Source: Planctomycetota bacterium (lineage in GTDB: Bacteria; Planctomycetota; UBA1135; UBA2386). From it: a DNA stretch of 8,791 nt. The position numbers and the translations under genes were made by a program. Position 1 is the first letter of the stretch, and each line of letters opens with the position of its first letter. Location of the stretch: positions 1-8,791 of the forward strand of contig JAEUHU010000254.1 of assembly GCA_016793305.1 (NCBI GenBank), read 5' to 3'. The notes under the pieces were generated by a model. It did no database searches. It was not told the origin of the DNA and saw only the letters and a program-made list of their open reading frames with translations. This document shows positions 1 to 6,432 of this stretch, piece by piece.

Positions 1-122
1 TCGCGCCCTTTCGCCAGTCCAGTCCGTGGGTTCACCATACGCGACCCCACGTCCCGTCGCCAAGGGCGGCGGCTGGCTGCGAGATCCATCCGTTCCGCGC
101 TCCAGCCGAACCTCCCTTCCGC
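1..122 (+). other. Leader region upstream of rpsU, no gene seen
   Basis: No credible coding frame is visible. The bases before the rpsU ATG are pyrimidine-rich and lack an SD. The rpsU promoter or 5' leader probably lies here or off the left edge. I could not identify a -10/-35 pair. Confidence 0.4.
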
Positions 123-452
123 ATGATCCGAGTCCAGGTCCGTCCGAACGAGCCGTTGGAGGCTGCACTCCGTCGCTTCAAGCGCCAGTGCAACTACGCC
201 GGCATCTTCCGTCTCGCCAAGAAGCACGCCTACCACGAGAAGACCAGCGATCGCCGGCGTCGTGAGGAGCGCGAGCGCGTGCGCAACATCATGATCGCGG
301 AACGCAAGCGCGGCGGTGGCCCGGTGACCGGTCGCACCAACCGCAAGCGTCGCACCACGAAGGGCAAGCCGAACGATCGCCGTGGCAACAACGACGCGCC
401 AGACTTCGACCCGTTGACCGCCGACACGACGATCCAGAAGTCGGATTCGTGA
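123..452 (+). CDS. rpsU: Small ribosomal subunit protein bS21 with C-terminal extension
   Basis: bS21 sits on the 30S subunit near the 3' end of 16S rRNA and helps in translation initiation. The first ~60 of 109 residues match the family: a beta-strand start (MIRVQVRPNEPLEAALRRFK), then the basic helical part with AGIF, a YHEKTSDRRRREE stretch and a run of Arg/Lys. Usual bS21 is about 65-75 residues. Here a tail of about 45 residues follows, first Arg/Lys/Gly/Thr-rich and low in complexity (62-90), then acidic and polar (91-109). The start ATG is fixed by the family N-terminus. The bases just before it (cctcccttccgc) contain no Shine-Dalgarno sequence. The RluA-type gene follows on the same strand, so co-transcription is possible. 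Family identity is seen directly; any role for the tail is unknown. Confidence 0.93.
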   Translation: MIRVQVRPNEPLEAALRRFKRQCNYAGIFRLAKKHAYHEKTSDRRRREERERVRNIMIAERKRGGGPVTGRTNRKRRTTKGKPNDRRGNNDAPDFDPLTADTTIQKSDS

Positions 453-557
453 TCGCAGCGGTCGCAGTGTCGGGAATCGCCGTGCCGAAGGCCGCGAGTG
501 GCGCATGGTCTGTGCGTCCTTCGGTCTGGCGACGATGCGGCGATTGAGGGCTGGCCG

Positions 558-1565
558 ATGCTGCCGAAGTTCCCGGGGGACTCCCCGCGTGATCTCAGCC
601 GCCCCCTCGAGCAGGTCAAGGTCCTGATCGACAACCGGCTCGACGGGCAGCGTCTCGACGTGGCGCTGACGACCGTGCTCACGTGGCGTTCGCGCGCCAG
701 CATCCACCGGCTGATCGACGGGGGGCTCGTGCAACTGAACGGCCGCTCGGCTGCCGCCTCGCGCCGAGTCCACGTCGGCGACACCGTCGTGGTCGACGTG
801 CCGCCCAATCCGCGCGTCGGCTCCGATCCGGGAGCGAACGTCGCGTTCCCCGTGCTCTACGAAGACGAGTGGGTCGTCGTCGTCGACAAGCCACCCGGCA
901 TGGCCGTGCATCCATCCGGTCGCCATCTCTCTGGCACGTTGATGCAGGCGTTGCACCGCCGCTACCGCAACCCGGACGACCCGTCGCGCGACGTCGTGCC
1001 GCGCCTGCTGCACCGCATCGACCTGGAGACCAGCGGGGTCGTCGCCGTCGGTCTCGACGAGCAGTTCCACTTCCAGGTGGCGCGGCAATTCGAGGATCGG
1101 CTGGTCGGCAAGGCCTACCTCGCAGTCGTGCACGGCCGTCCCGCCACCGATGAAGGCACCGTCGATCGGCCGCTCGTGCCCGACAAGCGTTCGGCGGTCC
1201 GCCTGAAGCTGACCACCGGGGAACCGGGCGAAGGGTTGCCCGCAGTGACCCACTTCCGTGTGCTACGCGGCAACGCCCGCTTCTCGCTGCTCGAAGTCCT
1301 GCCGAAGACAGGTCGCACGCACCAGATCCGGGTGCACATGGCGTCGCTCGGCTGCCCGCTGGTCGGCGACAAGCTCTACGGCGCCGACGAGACGATCTTC
1401 CTGCGACAGATCGACGGGTCGCTCGACGAAGCCGATCGGCAAGCCCTGGTGCTCGACCGCCACGCCTTGCATTCGCATTGGCTGCGCTTCCACCACCCGC
1501 CGCTCGGCCGCGAGATGACGGTCACGGCACCTCTGCCCGCCGACATGGCGGCGTTGGTCGACTAG
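558..1565 (+). CDS. RluA-family RNA pseudouridine synthase with N-terminal S4 domain
   Basis: Converts specific uridines in 23S rRNA or tRNA to pseudouridine in the cytoplasm. With the chosen ATG the protein has 335 residues, normal for the RluA/RluC/RluD group. An S4 RNA-binding domain spans about residues 28-80 (LDGQRLDVAL through HVGDTVVVD). The catalytic motif HRIDLETSG lies at about 152-160 and carries the catalytic Asp in the usual HRxDxxTSG setting. The conserved KTGRTHQIRVH motif (about 250-260) and DKLYG (about 271-275) follow. A longer in-frame GTG start at 498 would add 20 residues with no family similarity. The ATG at 558 is preferred because GAGGG lies 7 bases upstream, although GAAGG also precedes the GTG, so the start is not certain. 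The substrate uridine cannot be told from sequence alone. Confidence 0.93.
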   Translation: MLPKFPGDSPRDLSRPLEQVKVLIDNRLDGQRLDVALTTVLTWRSRASIHRLIDGGLVQLNGRSAAASRRVHVGDTVVVDVPPNPRVGSDPGANVAFPVLYEDEWVVVVDKPPGMAVHPSGRHLSGTLMQALHRRYRNPDDPSRDVVPRLLHRIDLETSGVVAVGLDEQFHFQVARQFEDRLVGKAYLAVVHGRPATDEGTVDRPLVPDKRSAVRLKLTTGEPGEGLPAVTHFRVLRGNARFSLLEVLPKTGRTHQIRVHMASLGCPLVGDKLYGADETIFLRQIDGSLDEADRQALVLDRHALHSHWLRFHHPPLGREMTVTAPLPADMAALVD

Positions 1566-1687
1566 CCGCCGCTCCCTCGGGTGACGCTCGGCGACGGAGC
1601 CTCCGCGCGTACCGCGATCCGGCTGCAGGTGCCTCCGCTGCGGATGGGCTCGGGCGGCTTCTGCCACAGCGCCACGCCACGCGCCGC

Positions 1688-2044
1688 TCAGCTCAGCGGG
1701 TGGGTTTCGATCGTCGCCAGCAGGTCGTCGAGGAACGCCAACTGCTCGGTCGTGCAGTCCTGCCAGTCGAGTCCGACGTCGTAGAAGTTCGTCGTGCCGC
1801 GCCGCTGCACACGCGTCGCTCGCGTCGGCAGTTCGTGCGTCGCGTCGCCCAGGGCCACCCGCAGCACCACACGCTGCCCGGTGATCGGCGGTTGCCCCGT
1901 TTCGAGCCCGATGCCGGTGCGAGAGACGTTCCGCACCGTGCCCAGGCCCTGATTGTTGGCGTTGAGCTTGCCTCGCGTCTCGATCGCTGCGATGGCGGCA
2001 ATACGCACCCGAACAGCGCGGCGACGGTCTCCTTCCTCGGTCAT
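1688..2044 (-). CDS. Single-domain PilZ protein (putative cyclic-di-GMP binding)
   Basis: A 118-residue protein consisting of little more than one PilZ domain, the cyclic-di-GMP receptor fold. The two ligand-binding signatures are visible: an Arg-rich RxxxR element at residues 8-12 (within DRRRAVRVR) and the [D/N]xSxxG motif as NVSRTG at 39-44. A beta-barrel-like pattern follows (VVLRVALG, TRATRVQRR, YDVGLDWQD), and a C-terminal helix (TEQLAFLDDLLATI) closes the domain. No output domain is attached, so it would act by binding a partner, as stand-alone PilZ proteins do. It lies 97 bases downstream of the small ORF on the same strand and may be its operon partner. No clear Shine-Dalgarno sequence precedes the ATG. 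Which process it controls cannot be read from the neighbours. Binding of cyclic-di-GMP is inferred from the conserved residues. Confidence 0.85.
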   Translation of the reverse strand: MTEEGDRRRAVRVRIAAIAAIETRGKLNANNQGLGTVRNVSRTGIGLETGQPPITGQRVVLRVALGDATHELPTRATRVQRRGTTNFYDVGLDWQDCTTEQLAFLDDLLATIETHPLS

Positions 2045-2141
2045 GCGGACGCTATCGGAAGCCGCGGCAGCGCTGCTGAACGGTCCTTGGCGACTCGGTG
2101 CTCGCCGACGGTGTCACGTTCCGCTGCGGCGGGTGCGCAAC

Positions 2142-2348
2142 TCAGAGCCCGGCGTCGAAGGGCATCACCAAGCGGTAGCGATCGGTCGCTCGCATCGGGT
2201 CCACGCTGATGCGCGGCTCCTGGTTCGTGACGCCTCTTCTGCCCGGCTCCTGATTCGCCGCGTGGTTCGTGCGCTTCGTCGTGACGGGGGCGACGGCGTT
2301 GTGGGGGCTTGGTTGCGCCAACTGGGTGGGTTCGGCCTGCGTGTCCAT
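2142..2348 (-). CDS. Small hypothetical protein, 68 residues, strong ribosome binding site
   Basis: I do not recognise a family. The ATG at 2348 is preceded by AAGGAGGT at a spacing of 4 bases (tctc between them would place the G-rich core correctly), which is by far the best Shine-Dalgarno sequence in the window and fixes the start. The same frame is open upstream but that stretch looks non-coding. The product is hydrophilic, rich in Pro, Thr, Asn, Gln and Arg, probably disordered over most of its length, without signal peptide, membrane segment or cysteine. It holds an imperfect 10-residue duplication starting at NQEP (about residues 32-51). The last segment (TDRYRLVMPFDAGL) looks more ordered. 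It sits between the membrane protein gene and the PilZ gene, all on the same strand. Coding status is inferred from the SD and codon pattern. Confidence 0.6.
   Translation of the reverse strand: MDTQAEPTQLAQPSPHNAVAPVTTKRTNHAANQEPGRRGVTNQEPRISVDPMRATDRYRLVMPFDAGL
2214..2257. repeat. Imperfect 30-base direct duplication inside the small gene
   Basis: CGGCTCCTGGTTCG (2214-2227) and CGGCTCCTGATTCG (2244-2257) differ at one of 14 bases and are spaced exactly 30 bases, i.e. ten codons. They encode the two NQEP elements of the 68-residue protein. The remainder of each 30-base unit has diverged. Confidence 0.65.
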
Positions 2349-2352
2349 CGAG

Positions 2353-2360
2353 ACCTCCTT
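2353..2360 (-). promoter_or_regulatory. Strong Shine-Dalgarno sequence of the small gene
   Basis: Read on the - strand this is AAGGAGGT, a near-perfect complement of the 16S rRNA 3' end, followed by four bases and the ATG at 2348. It decides the start of the 68-residue protein. Most other genes here lack such a site. Confidence 0.75.
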
Positions 2361-2499
2361 GGCGAGAACCGTCCCAGGGTAGGAGTCCTCGGCGACCCTG
2401 GCAACCCTGGGGGAGCCGCACGCCGGTCCAGGCCCTCGGCGTTCCGCCCTGGCCGCGGGCCCGACCCGCGCCCCTGGGGGCTCTCGCCCGAGAACCTCA

Positions 2500-2513
2500 C
2501 CCCGGTGCCGGGG
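2500..2513 (-). terminator. Possible hairpin just after the membrane protein stop
   Basis: CCCCGGTGCCGGGG can fold as a short GC hairpin (5-6 bp stem). It begins 8 bases beyond the stop codon at 2522 in the direction of transcription. There is no T-run after it, so intrinsic termination is doubtful. Confidence 0.3.
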
Positions 2514-2521
2514 CCCGTTCG

Positions 2522-4183
2522 TCAGGGTGCGAACGCCGAGCCGATCCACCAGGGCAGCAGGCCGATCGCCACGTAGAGCACGGCGACTGCGCGCAACTCA
2601 CGATTCAAGGATGGCTTCGGAACGGGCTCCCCGTCGTCTTCCGAGCGGTCGGCCGCGGCCTTCGCCGGGGGATCGTGGCCCGGCTCGGCAGCGATTTCGA
2701 CCGCGGCGCTGCCCTCCGCCGCTGGCGTCCGCCGCAGCCGGTCGAGGGCTACGGCGAGCACCAGCGCCGCCACGAGCCATCGCACCGGCCACCAGGGCAG
2801 CAGCGCCAGACCGCTGCCGAGCCCACCCAGCACCAGCGCCGCCGCGAACGCCGCGCCGAGGTCGGCGCTCGCGTCCGCTTCCTCCCCGACCGTGAACGGC
2901 ACCTGCCGCAGCGTGCGCACCATCGTGCGCGCCGCCAGCACCGCGACCCCGAACGCGAACACGGAGGTCGCGACGACGTCCACGTTCCCGCGGGTCGCGA
3001 GCAGCACCAGCGCCAACGCCAGCGTGTGCACCGGCAGCAGCACGTGCGTCACCAGCGCGCGCCAGGTCGCATCCTGGATCAGGGCGGTGGTGATCCCGGG
3101 CGACTGCGCGAACACCCAGCCGGTGCCCGGCTGGTCGGCGCGCGGCAGGAACGCGACCAGGAACGGCAGGTAGATCGCCGGCAGCTGCAGCAGCAGTCCG
3201 ACCAGCACGAAGCCGTCGCGCTGCGGCTCACTGGCCAGCAGCGCCGCCATGCCCGCCGGCATGCCGAGCAGTGGCAGCACACGGGCGCGGAACCCGGGGC
3301 TGCGCCAGATCGACACGGCGACGAACTCCGCCAGGCCCAGGCGCACGCCGCTGCCGCCGACCCGGCGCAGCAGCCGCCCGCACAGCCCGCCGCGACCGAT
3401 GCGCTCGCGCCGCGGACCACTCGTGCGCGCCAGCAGCGTCGCGAGGCCGAGCAACAGGGCGCCGCCGACGACGAACGGCAGCAGCCGCCAGGCCTCGGCC
3501 TCCGGCGCCAGCAGCCACTTCGCCGCGTGGTAGGGCGGCAGCAATTCGGCGCCGAGCCGCCCGATCGGCAGCTCGGCCGCGGTGCCCTGCAGCCTGCGCA
3601 GGCCGAGCGCGAACGCCACGAGGCCCCCGCCCAGCGCCAGCGCCTTCAGCGTGCCCTGCAGCAGGGCCGAGCGGGCTGGCCCCGACCACACCGCGACCGC
3701 GCGCGCGATCACGCCGAGCGCACCGGTGGCGAGCCCGCTGCATGCGCACGCCGCGAGCACGTAGCCCAGCACCAGCCAGTTCGTGTGGGTCAGGTGCGCC
3801 AGCAGGATCGCCGGCGGCAGCGCCATGCCGATCGTCACCAGCATCACGTGGAACGCCGCGTGCCCGGCTCGCGCCAGCACGGCGGCGAACGCCGACATCG
3901 GCGCCGTCGCGACCAGCAGCTCGTCGGCGGCGCGCCGGTTCGGCCGGGCTTCGTCGCCGAGCGCGCCGATCGCCACCAACAACGTCGACAGGCACAGGTT
4001 GGCGGCCGCGAACGGCACCGGCGGCACGTCCGGATACAGCAGCGTCGCGAACACCAGCGCCAGGAACGACTGCGCGAAGATCGTCGTCGTCAGGCTGCTG
4101 CCGTGGCCCTTGCCGGCGCGCCGCGCGTCGCCGAAGAAATCTAGCACCAGCCAGGTGCGCGCCAGCGCCGCGACCTTGTTCAT
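2522..4183 (-). CDS. Multi-pass integral membrane protein, ABC-2 exporter permease-like
   Basis: A 553-residue membrane protein. The start is the ATG at 4183, whose AT-G overlaps the TGA of the upstream FIST gene (ATGA), a sign of translational coupling. I count about 12-13 hydrophobic segments, near residues 32-50, 58-76, 98-128 (one or two), 135-158, 176-196, 232-252, 302-318, 325-346, 378-397, 400-418, 440-463, 465-482 and 532-549. The N-terminus is cytoplasmic-looking (WLVLDFFGDARRAGKG), and a charged region at about 253-285 splits the protein into two halves. A second polar stretch rich in Glu, Asp and Pro (about 485-530) precedes the last hydrophobic segment. The general layout resembles large permease subunits of ABC-2-type exporters, but I see no decisive motif and no ATPase gene in the window. 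Function is therefore inference; a transporter or a membrane partner of the FIST sensor are both possible. Confidence 0.75.
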   Translation of the reverse strand: MNKVAALARTWLVLDFFGDARRAGKGHGSSLTTTIFAQSFLALVFATLLYPDVPPVPFAAANLCLSTLLVAIGALGDEARPNRRAADELLVATAPMSAFAAVLARAGHAAFHVMLVTIGMALPPAILLAHLTHTNWLVLGYVLAACACSGLATGALGVIARAVAVWSGPARSALLQGTLKALALGGGLVAFALGLRRLQGTAAELPIGRLGAELLPPYHAAKWLLAPEAEAWRLLPFVVGGALLLGLATLLARTSGPRRERIGRGGLCGRLLRRVGGSGVRLGLAEFVAVSIWRSPGFRARVLPLLGMPAGMAALLASEPQRDGFVLVGLLLQLPAIYLPFLVAFLPRADQPGTGWVFAQSPGITTALIQDATWRALVTHVLLPVHTLALALVLLATRGNVDVVATSVFAFGVAVLAARTMVRTLRQVPFTVGEEADASADLGAAFAAALVLGGLGSGLALLPWWPVRWLVAALVLAVALDRLRRTPAAEGSAAVEIAAEPGHDPPAKAAADRSEDDGEPVPKPSLNRELRAVAVLYVAIGLLPWWIGSAFAP

Positions 4184-5352
4184 CGGCCGTCGCTCGCCGG
4201 TTGGCGTTGCCGCAGCAGGGCGAACACCGCGCTGTAGGCGTGCAGGTGCGTGCCGTCCCCGAGCGTGCCGATCTCGCCGTTGCAGTGCAGGCCCGCGAAC
4301 GGCACACCCGGTGCGTGTTCGGCGAACTCGGCGTGGTCGCGGCCGTCGCGCCCGAGGCAGCGGAACATCACTGCGGCGCGCGCATCGGCGGGTCGCGCGC
4401 GCTGCAGCTGCTGGCGCAGATCGGCCTGGCCCGACGTGTGGCACCGCAGGTGCAGTTGCACGTGCCGGCCGATGCGCAGGTGTTCGGCGACCACCAGGTC
4501 GCCGTTGCCGTCGACGCCGAGGATGCTGCGGATCAGGTAGTCGCCGGCCATCGGCTCGGCCACGGCGAACGGGTTCGAGGCGATGCCCAGGAACAGAGGG
4601 CTCTGCTCGACCAGTTCGCGATCCGCCAGCGACAGGCTCGACAGCTGTTCCTCGACGAACGCGCGCGCCGGACGGTCGTCGACCGCGAGCAGGCGGTTGC
4701 GGTCGGCCTTCGTGACGCGTCCCGGGCGTCCGATCGGCCGGCAACCCTGGGCGACCACCGCGTCGAGCGCGATGTCGCCGGCGAACGACACCACGACCGC
4801 GCCGACCCGATGCGTCTGCCGCCCGACGAACAGCGTGTGCCCGTCGGGATGCCGGCTGCCGCTGGCGAAGCCGCCGACGCGGGTGACGTTCGGGAAGCCG
4901 TAGTCGAGGCCGGCGAGCAGGGCGCGCGCGTCGACGTGGAACGGTTCGCAGAGCACCATCTGGCCGCGGCATTGCCGGTCGCTCGCCGGCAGCAGCGCGC
5001 GCCACGCCGAGGGCGGCGCATCCGGGTCGGGCAGGTCGCCGTTGGTCAGCAGCACCGCGTCGACCTGCACACCCGGCAGGCGGCCGGCCAGCACCACCAG
5101 CGCGTGCCGGTTCTCGAGCCGCTGCGGCCCCGACGCCAGGGCGGCGCCGCTGCAGCCGACCAGCGTGCGTGGCCCGAGCAGCTCGTGCAGCAGCACCGGC
5201 ACCCGGTCGACCATCGCGCCGTAACGCGGCGACACGAACACCATCGCGAGGTCGATCGGGCCCGGGCCCAGCGCCTGCTGGATCGACTGCGCGGCCTGGC
5301 GGCACGCGGCCTCGGGTTCGGCTCCGGTGGCGATCGCGCTGTGGAACTGCAT
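4180..5352 (-). CDS. FIST-domain protein (FIST_N and FIST_C), stand-alone sensor
   Basis: FIST is a small-ligand sensory domain, proposed to bind amino acids or related molecules, found in histidine kinases, chemoreceptors and as stand-alone proteins. The 390-residue protein has the usual two-part layout. The N-terminal half begins MQFHSAIATG and continues with a helix of A/Q/L residues, PIDLAMVFVSP (32-42) and LVGCSGAAL (64-72). The C-terminal half shows the family ending: VMFRCLGRDGRDH (328-340), then PFAGLHCNGEIGTLGDGTHLH (351-371) and YSAVFALL. There is no signal peptide or membrane segment, so it is probably cytoplasmic. The ATG at 5352 is chosen because the family N-terminus begins there; the open frame upstream is Arg/Ser/Pro-rich shadow. 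There is no SD before it. Its stop overlaps the start of the membrane protein gene, so the two are probably made together. Confidence 0.88.
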   Translation of the reverse strand: MQFHSAIATGAEPEAACRQAAQSIQQALGPGPIDLAMVFVSPRYGAMVDRVPVLLHELLGPRTLVGCSGAALASGPQRLENRHALVVLAGRLPGVQVDAVLLTNGDLPDPDAPPSAWRALLPASDRQCRGQMVLCEPFHVDARALLAGLDYGFPNVTRVGGFASGSRHPDGHTLFVGRQTHRVGAVVVSFAGDIALDAVVAQGCRPIGRPGRVTKADRNRLLAVDDRPARAFVEEQLSSLSLADRELVEQSPLFLGIASNPFAVAEPMAGDYLIRSILGVDGNGDLVVAEHLRIGRHVQLHLRCHTSGQADLRQQLQRARPADARAAVMFRCLGRDGRDHAEFAEHAPGVPFAGLHCNGEIGTLGDGTHLHAYSAVFALLRQRQPASDGR

Positions 5353-5494
5353 CGAGAGGAGAAGCGACGGCGAACGTCGCCGCGGTTCTGCCTTCCTATA
5401 CTGCACCGACGCACTACCGCCGAGAGTGTGTCGGCCGGGATCGTGGCGTCGATGCGCCCCGCTCGGAGCGCCTCGCCCCTCTGTTTCGTCGTCG
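5353..5494. promoter_or_regulatory. Divergent intergenic region between FIST and Nudix genes
   Basis: This 142-base gap separates two divergently read genes, so it should hold promoters for both. On the + strand TATACT at 5397-5402 is close to a sigma-70 -10 box and is one of the few A/T-rich spots in the window; no good -35 is visible 17 bases upstream. Read on the - strand the same spot gives TATAGG, which could serve the FIST gene. Assignment of either promoter is inference. Confidence 0.4.
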
Positions 5495-6361
5495 ATGCTC
5501 CTTCCTCGCCTGCTCGAACGCGCCAAGCTGTGCCACACCGCCGACCCGAACGGCTTCCTGCCGTGGTTCGTCGGGGAGCACAAGGTCGGCTTCGTGCACG
5601 GCAGCCGCGAACCGTTGCTCGCCACAGCGGGGGCTCCGTTCGTGCGCACCCGAGGCCACTGGCAGCTGGTCGGCGCGGACCTCGAGGGCCGGTCCGCGGC
5701 CCTGGCCCGCTTCGCGAACGAACTCGCGCAGGCCGGCATGGCGCGCACTGCGCTCGGCGAGCTCTACCCCGTCGAGGCGCCGACCGCCCCAGCACCGCTG
5801 CTGGCGATCGACCGCGCGTTCGTCACGTGGTTCGGCGTGCGCGCGCGCGGCGTGCACTTGAACGGCCTCGTGCGGACTCCGGCAGGCTTGCGGCTGTGGG
5901 TCGCCCACCGCGCGCGCGACAAGCGCACGTTCCCCGGCCACCTGGACAACCTGGTCGCCGGCGGCCAGCCGTTCGGCCTCTCGCCCGAGCAGACGCTCGC
6001 CAAGGAGTGCCACGAGGAAGCCGGGCTGCCCGCCTCGCTCGCCGCGGCGGCCCGGCAGGTCGCGGTGCTGCACTACACGCAGCAGGACGGGACGCTGTGG
6101 AAGCCCGACACGCTGGTCTGCTTCGACCTCGATCTGCCCGCCGACGTCACGCCGCGGCCGGTCGACGGCGAGGTCGAAGCGTTCGAGCTCTGGTCGGTGG
6201 CCCAGGTGGTCGACTCGCTGGCCGGCGACGCCCTGTGGAAGCCCAACTGCGTGCTCGTGGTGCTCGACTGCCTGCTGCGCCATGGGGCGCTGGACGATCG
6301 GCTGACCGGCAGGGAACGGCTTCTGCTGTGGCACGCCGTGCGCGGGACCAGCGCCGGCTGA
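5495..6361 (+). CDS. Nudix hydrolase with N-terminal DUF4743 domain
   Basis: A 288-residue protein of the Nudix type related to eukaryotic Nudix 20/24 and the yeast YJR142W group, members of which act on thiamine-diphosphate-like compounds; the substrate here is not known. Residues 1-110 form the DUF4743 region (DPNGFLPWFVGEHKVGFVH near the start). The Nudix domain follows (about 115-265). The Nudix box lies at 156-178: GG at 156-157 and KECHEEAGL at 170-178 give the metal-binding Glu171, Glu174 and Glu175. Lys170 stands for the usual Arg and Leu162 for the first box Glu, as in this subfamily. Family features after the box are present: WKPDTLVCFDLDLP, PRPVDGEVEAFELW (220-233) and LWKPNCVLVVLDCLLRHG (247-264). 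The ATG at 5495 is chosen from the family N-terminus; there is no SD before it and the longer open frame overlaps the FIST gene. Confidence 0.9.
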   Translation: MLLPRLLERAKLCHTADPNGFLPWFVGEHKVGFVHGSREPLLATAGAPFVRTRGHWQLVGADLEGRSAALARFANELAQAGMARTALGELYPVEAPTAPAPLLAIDRAFVTWFGVRARGVHLNGLVRTPAGLRLWVAHRARDKRTFPGHLDNLVAGGQPFGLSPEQTLAKECHEEAGLPASLAAAARQVAVLHYTQQDGTLWKPDTLVCFDLDLPADVTPRPVDGEVEAFELWSVAQVVDSLAGDALWKPNCVLVVLDCLLRHGALDDRLTGRERLLLWHAVRGTSAG

Positions 6362-6363
6362 GC

Positions 6364-6410
6364 GACCCAACCCGTCCCAACCCGTCGACCCAACCCGTCG
6401 ACCCGACGCC
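6364..6410. repeat. Short tandem-like repeat CCAACCCGTC, three copies
   Basis: Three identical decamers CCAACCCGTC lie at 6367-6376, 6377-6386 and 6390-6399. The first two are directly adjacent and the third follows a GAC spacer. A degenerate GACCCGACG follows. The block fills most of the 71-base gap between the Nudix stop and the GTG start of the next gene. It has no dyad symmetry that would suggest a terminator. Slippage-type duplication is the simplest explanation. Confidence 0.8.
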
Positions 6411-6432
6411 CGGCAGCACCTACCCTCCGCGC

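Larger units (their letters stand above)
2349..2521. promoter_or_regulatory. GC-rich gap with repeated CCCTGG/CCAGGG motifs and inverted repeat
   Basis: This gap lies downstream of the membrane protein gene and upstream of the small 68-codon gene, both on the - strand. It holds CCAGGG at 2374 and CCCTGG at 2396, 2405, 2447 and 2472. CCAGGGT (2374-2380) and ACCCTGG (2395-2401) form a 7-base inverted repeat with a 14-base loop. The octamer CGAGAACC occurs at 2363 and 2489. The stretch probably includes the end of one transcript and the promoter or leader of the next, but I find no convincing -10/-35 pair. Confidence 0.4.

Noticed and set aside
230..808. - strand open frame across rpsU and the start of the RluA-type gene
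   Set aside because: It is antisense to two clear genes and has no recognisable domain or SD.
1684..1699. CCGCT/AGCGG hairpin at the PilZ stop codon as a terminator
   Set aside because: The stem is only 5 bases and no T-run follows on either strand.
2349..2549. Longer start for the small gene at 2549
   Set aside because: The added residues are Gly/Arg/Pro-rich shadow sequence running over the intergenic gap, while the ATG at 2348 has the strong SD.
2309..4144. Long + strand open frame opposite the membrane protein
   Set aside because: Its product is dominated by Gln, Arg and His repeats that mirror Leu/Ala/Val codons of the membrane segments on the other strand.
4184..5305. N-terminal extension of the membrane protein frame
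   Set aside because: The upstream part is low-complexity Arg/Ala/Gly sequence in the FIST coding region. The ATG at 4183 with the ATGA overlap is a far better start.
3271..6432. Very long + strand open frame leading into the GT4-like protein
   Set aside because: It lies opposite the membrane protein and FIST genes, and its translation is Arg/Ala/Pro-rich without family features. Only the part from 6433 looks like a protein.
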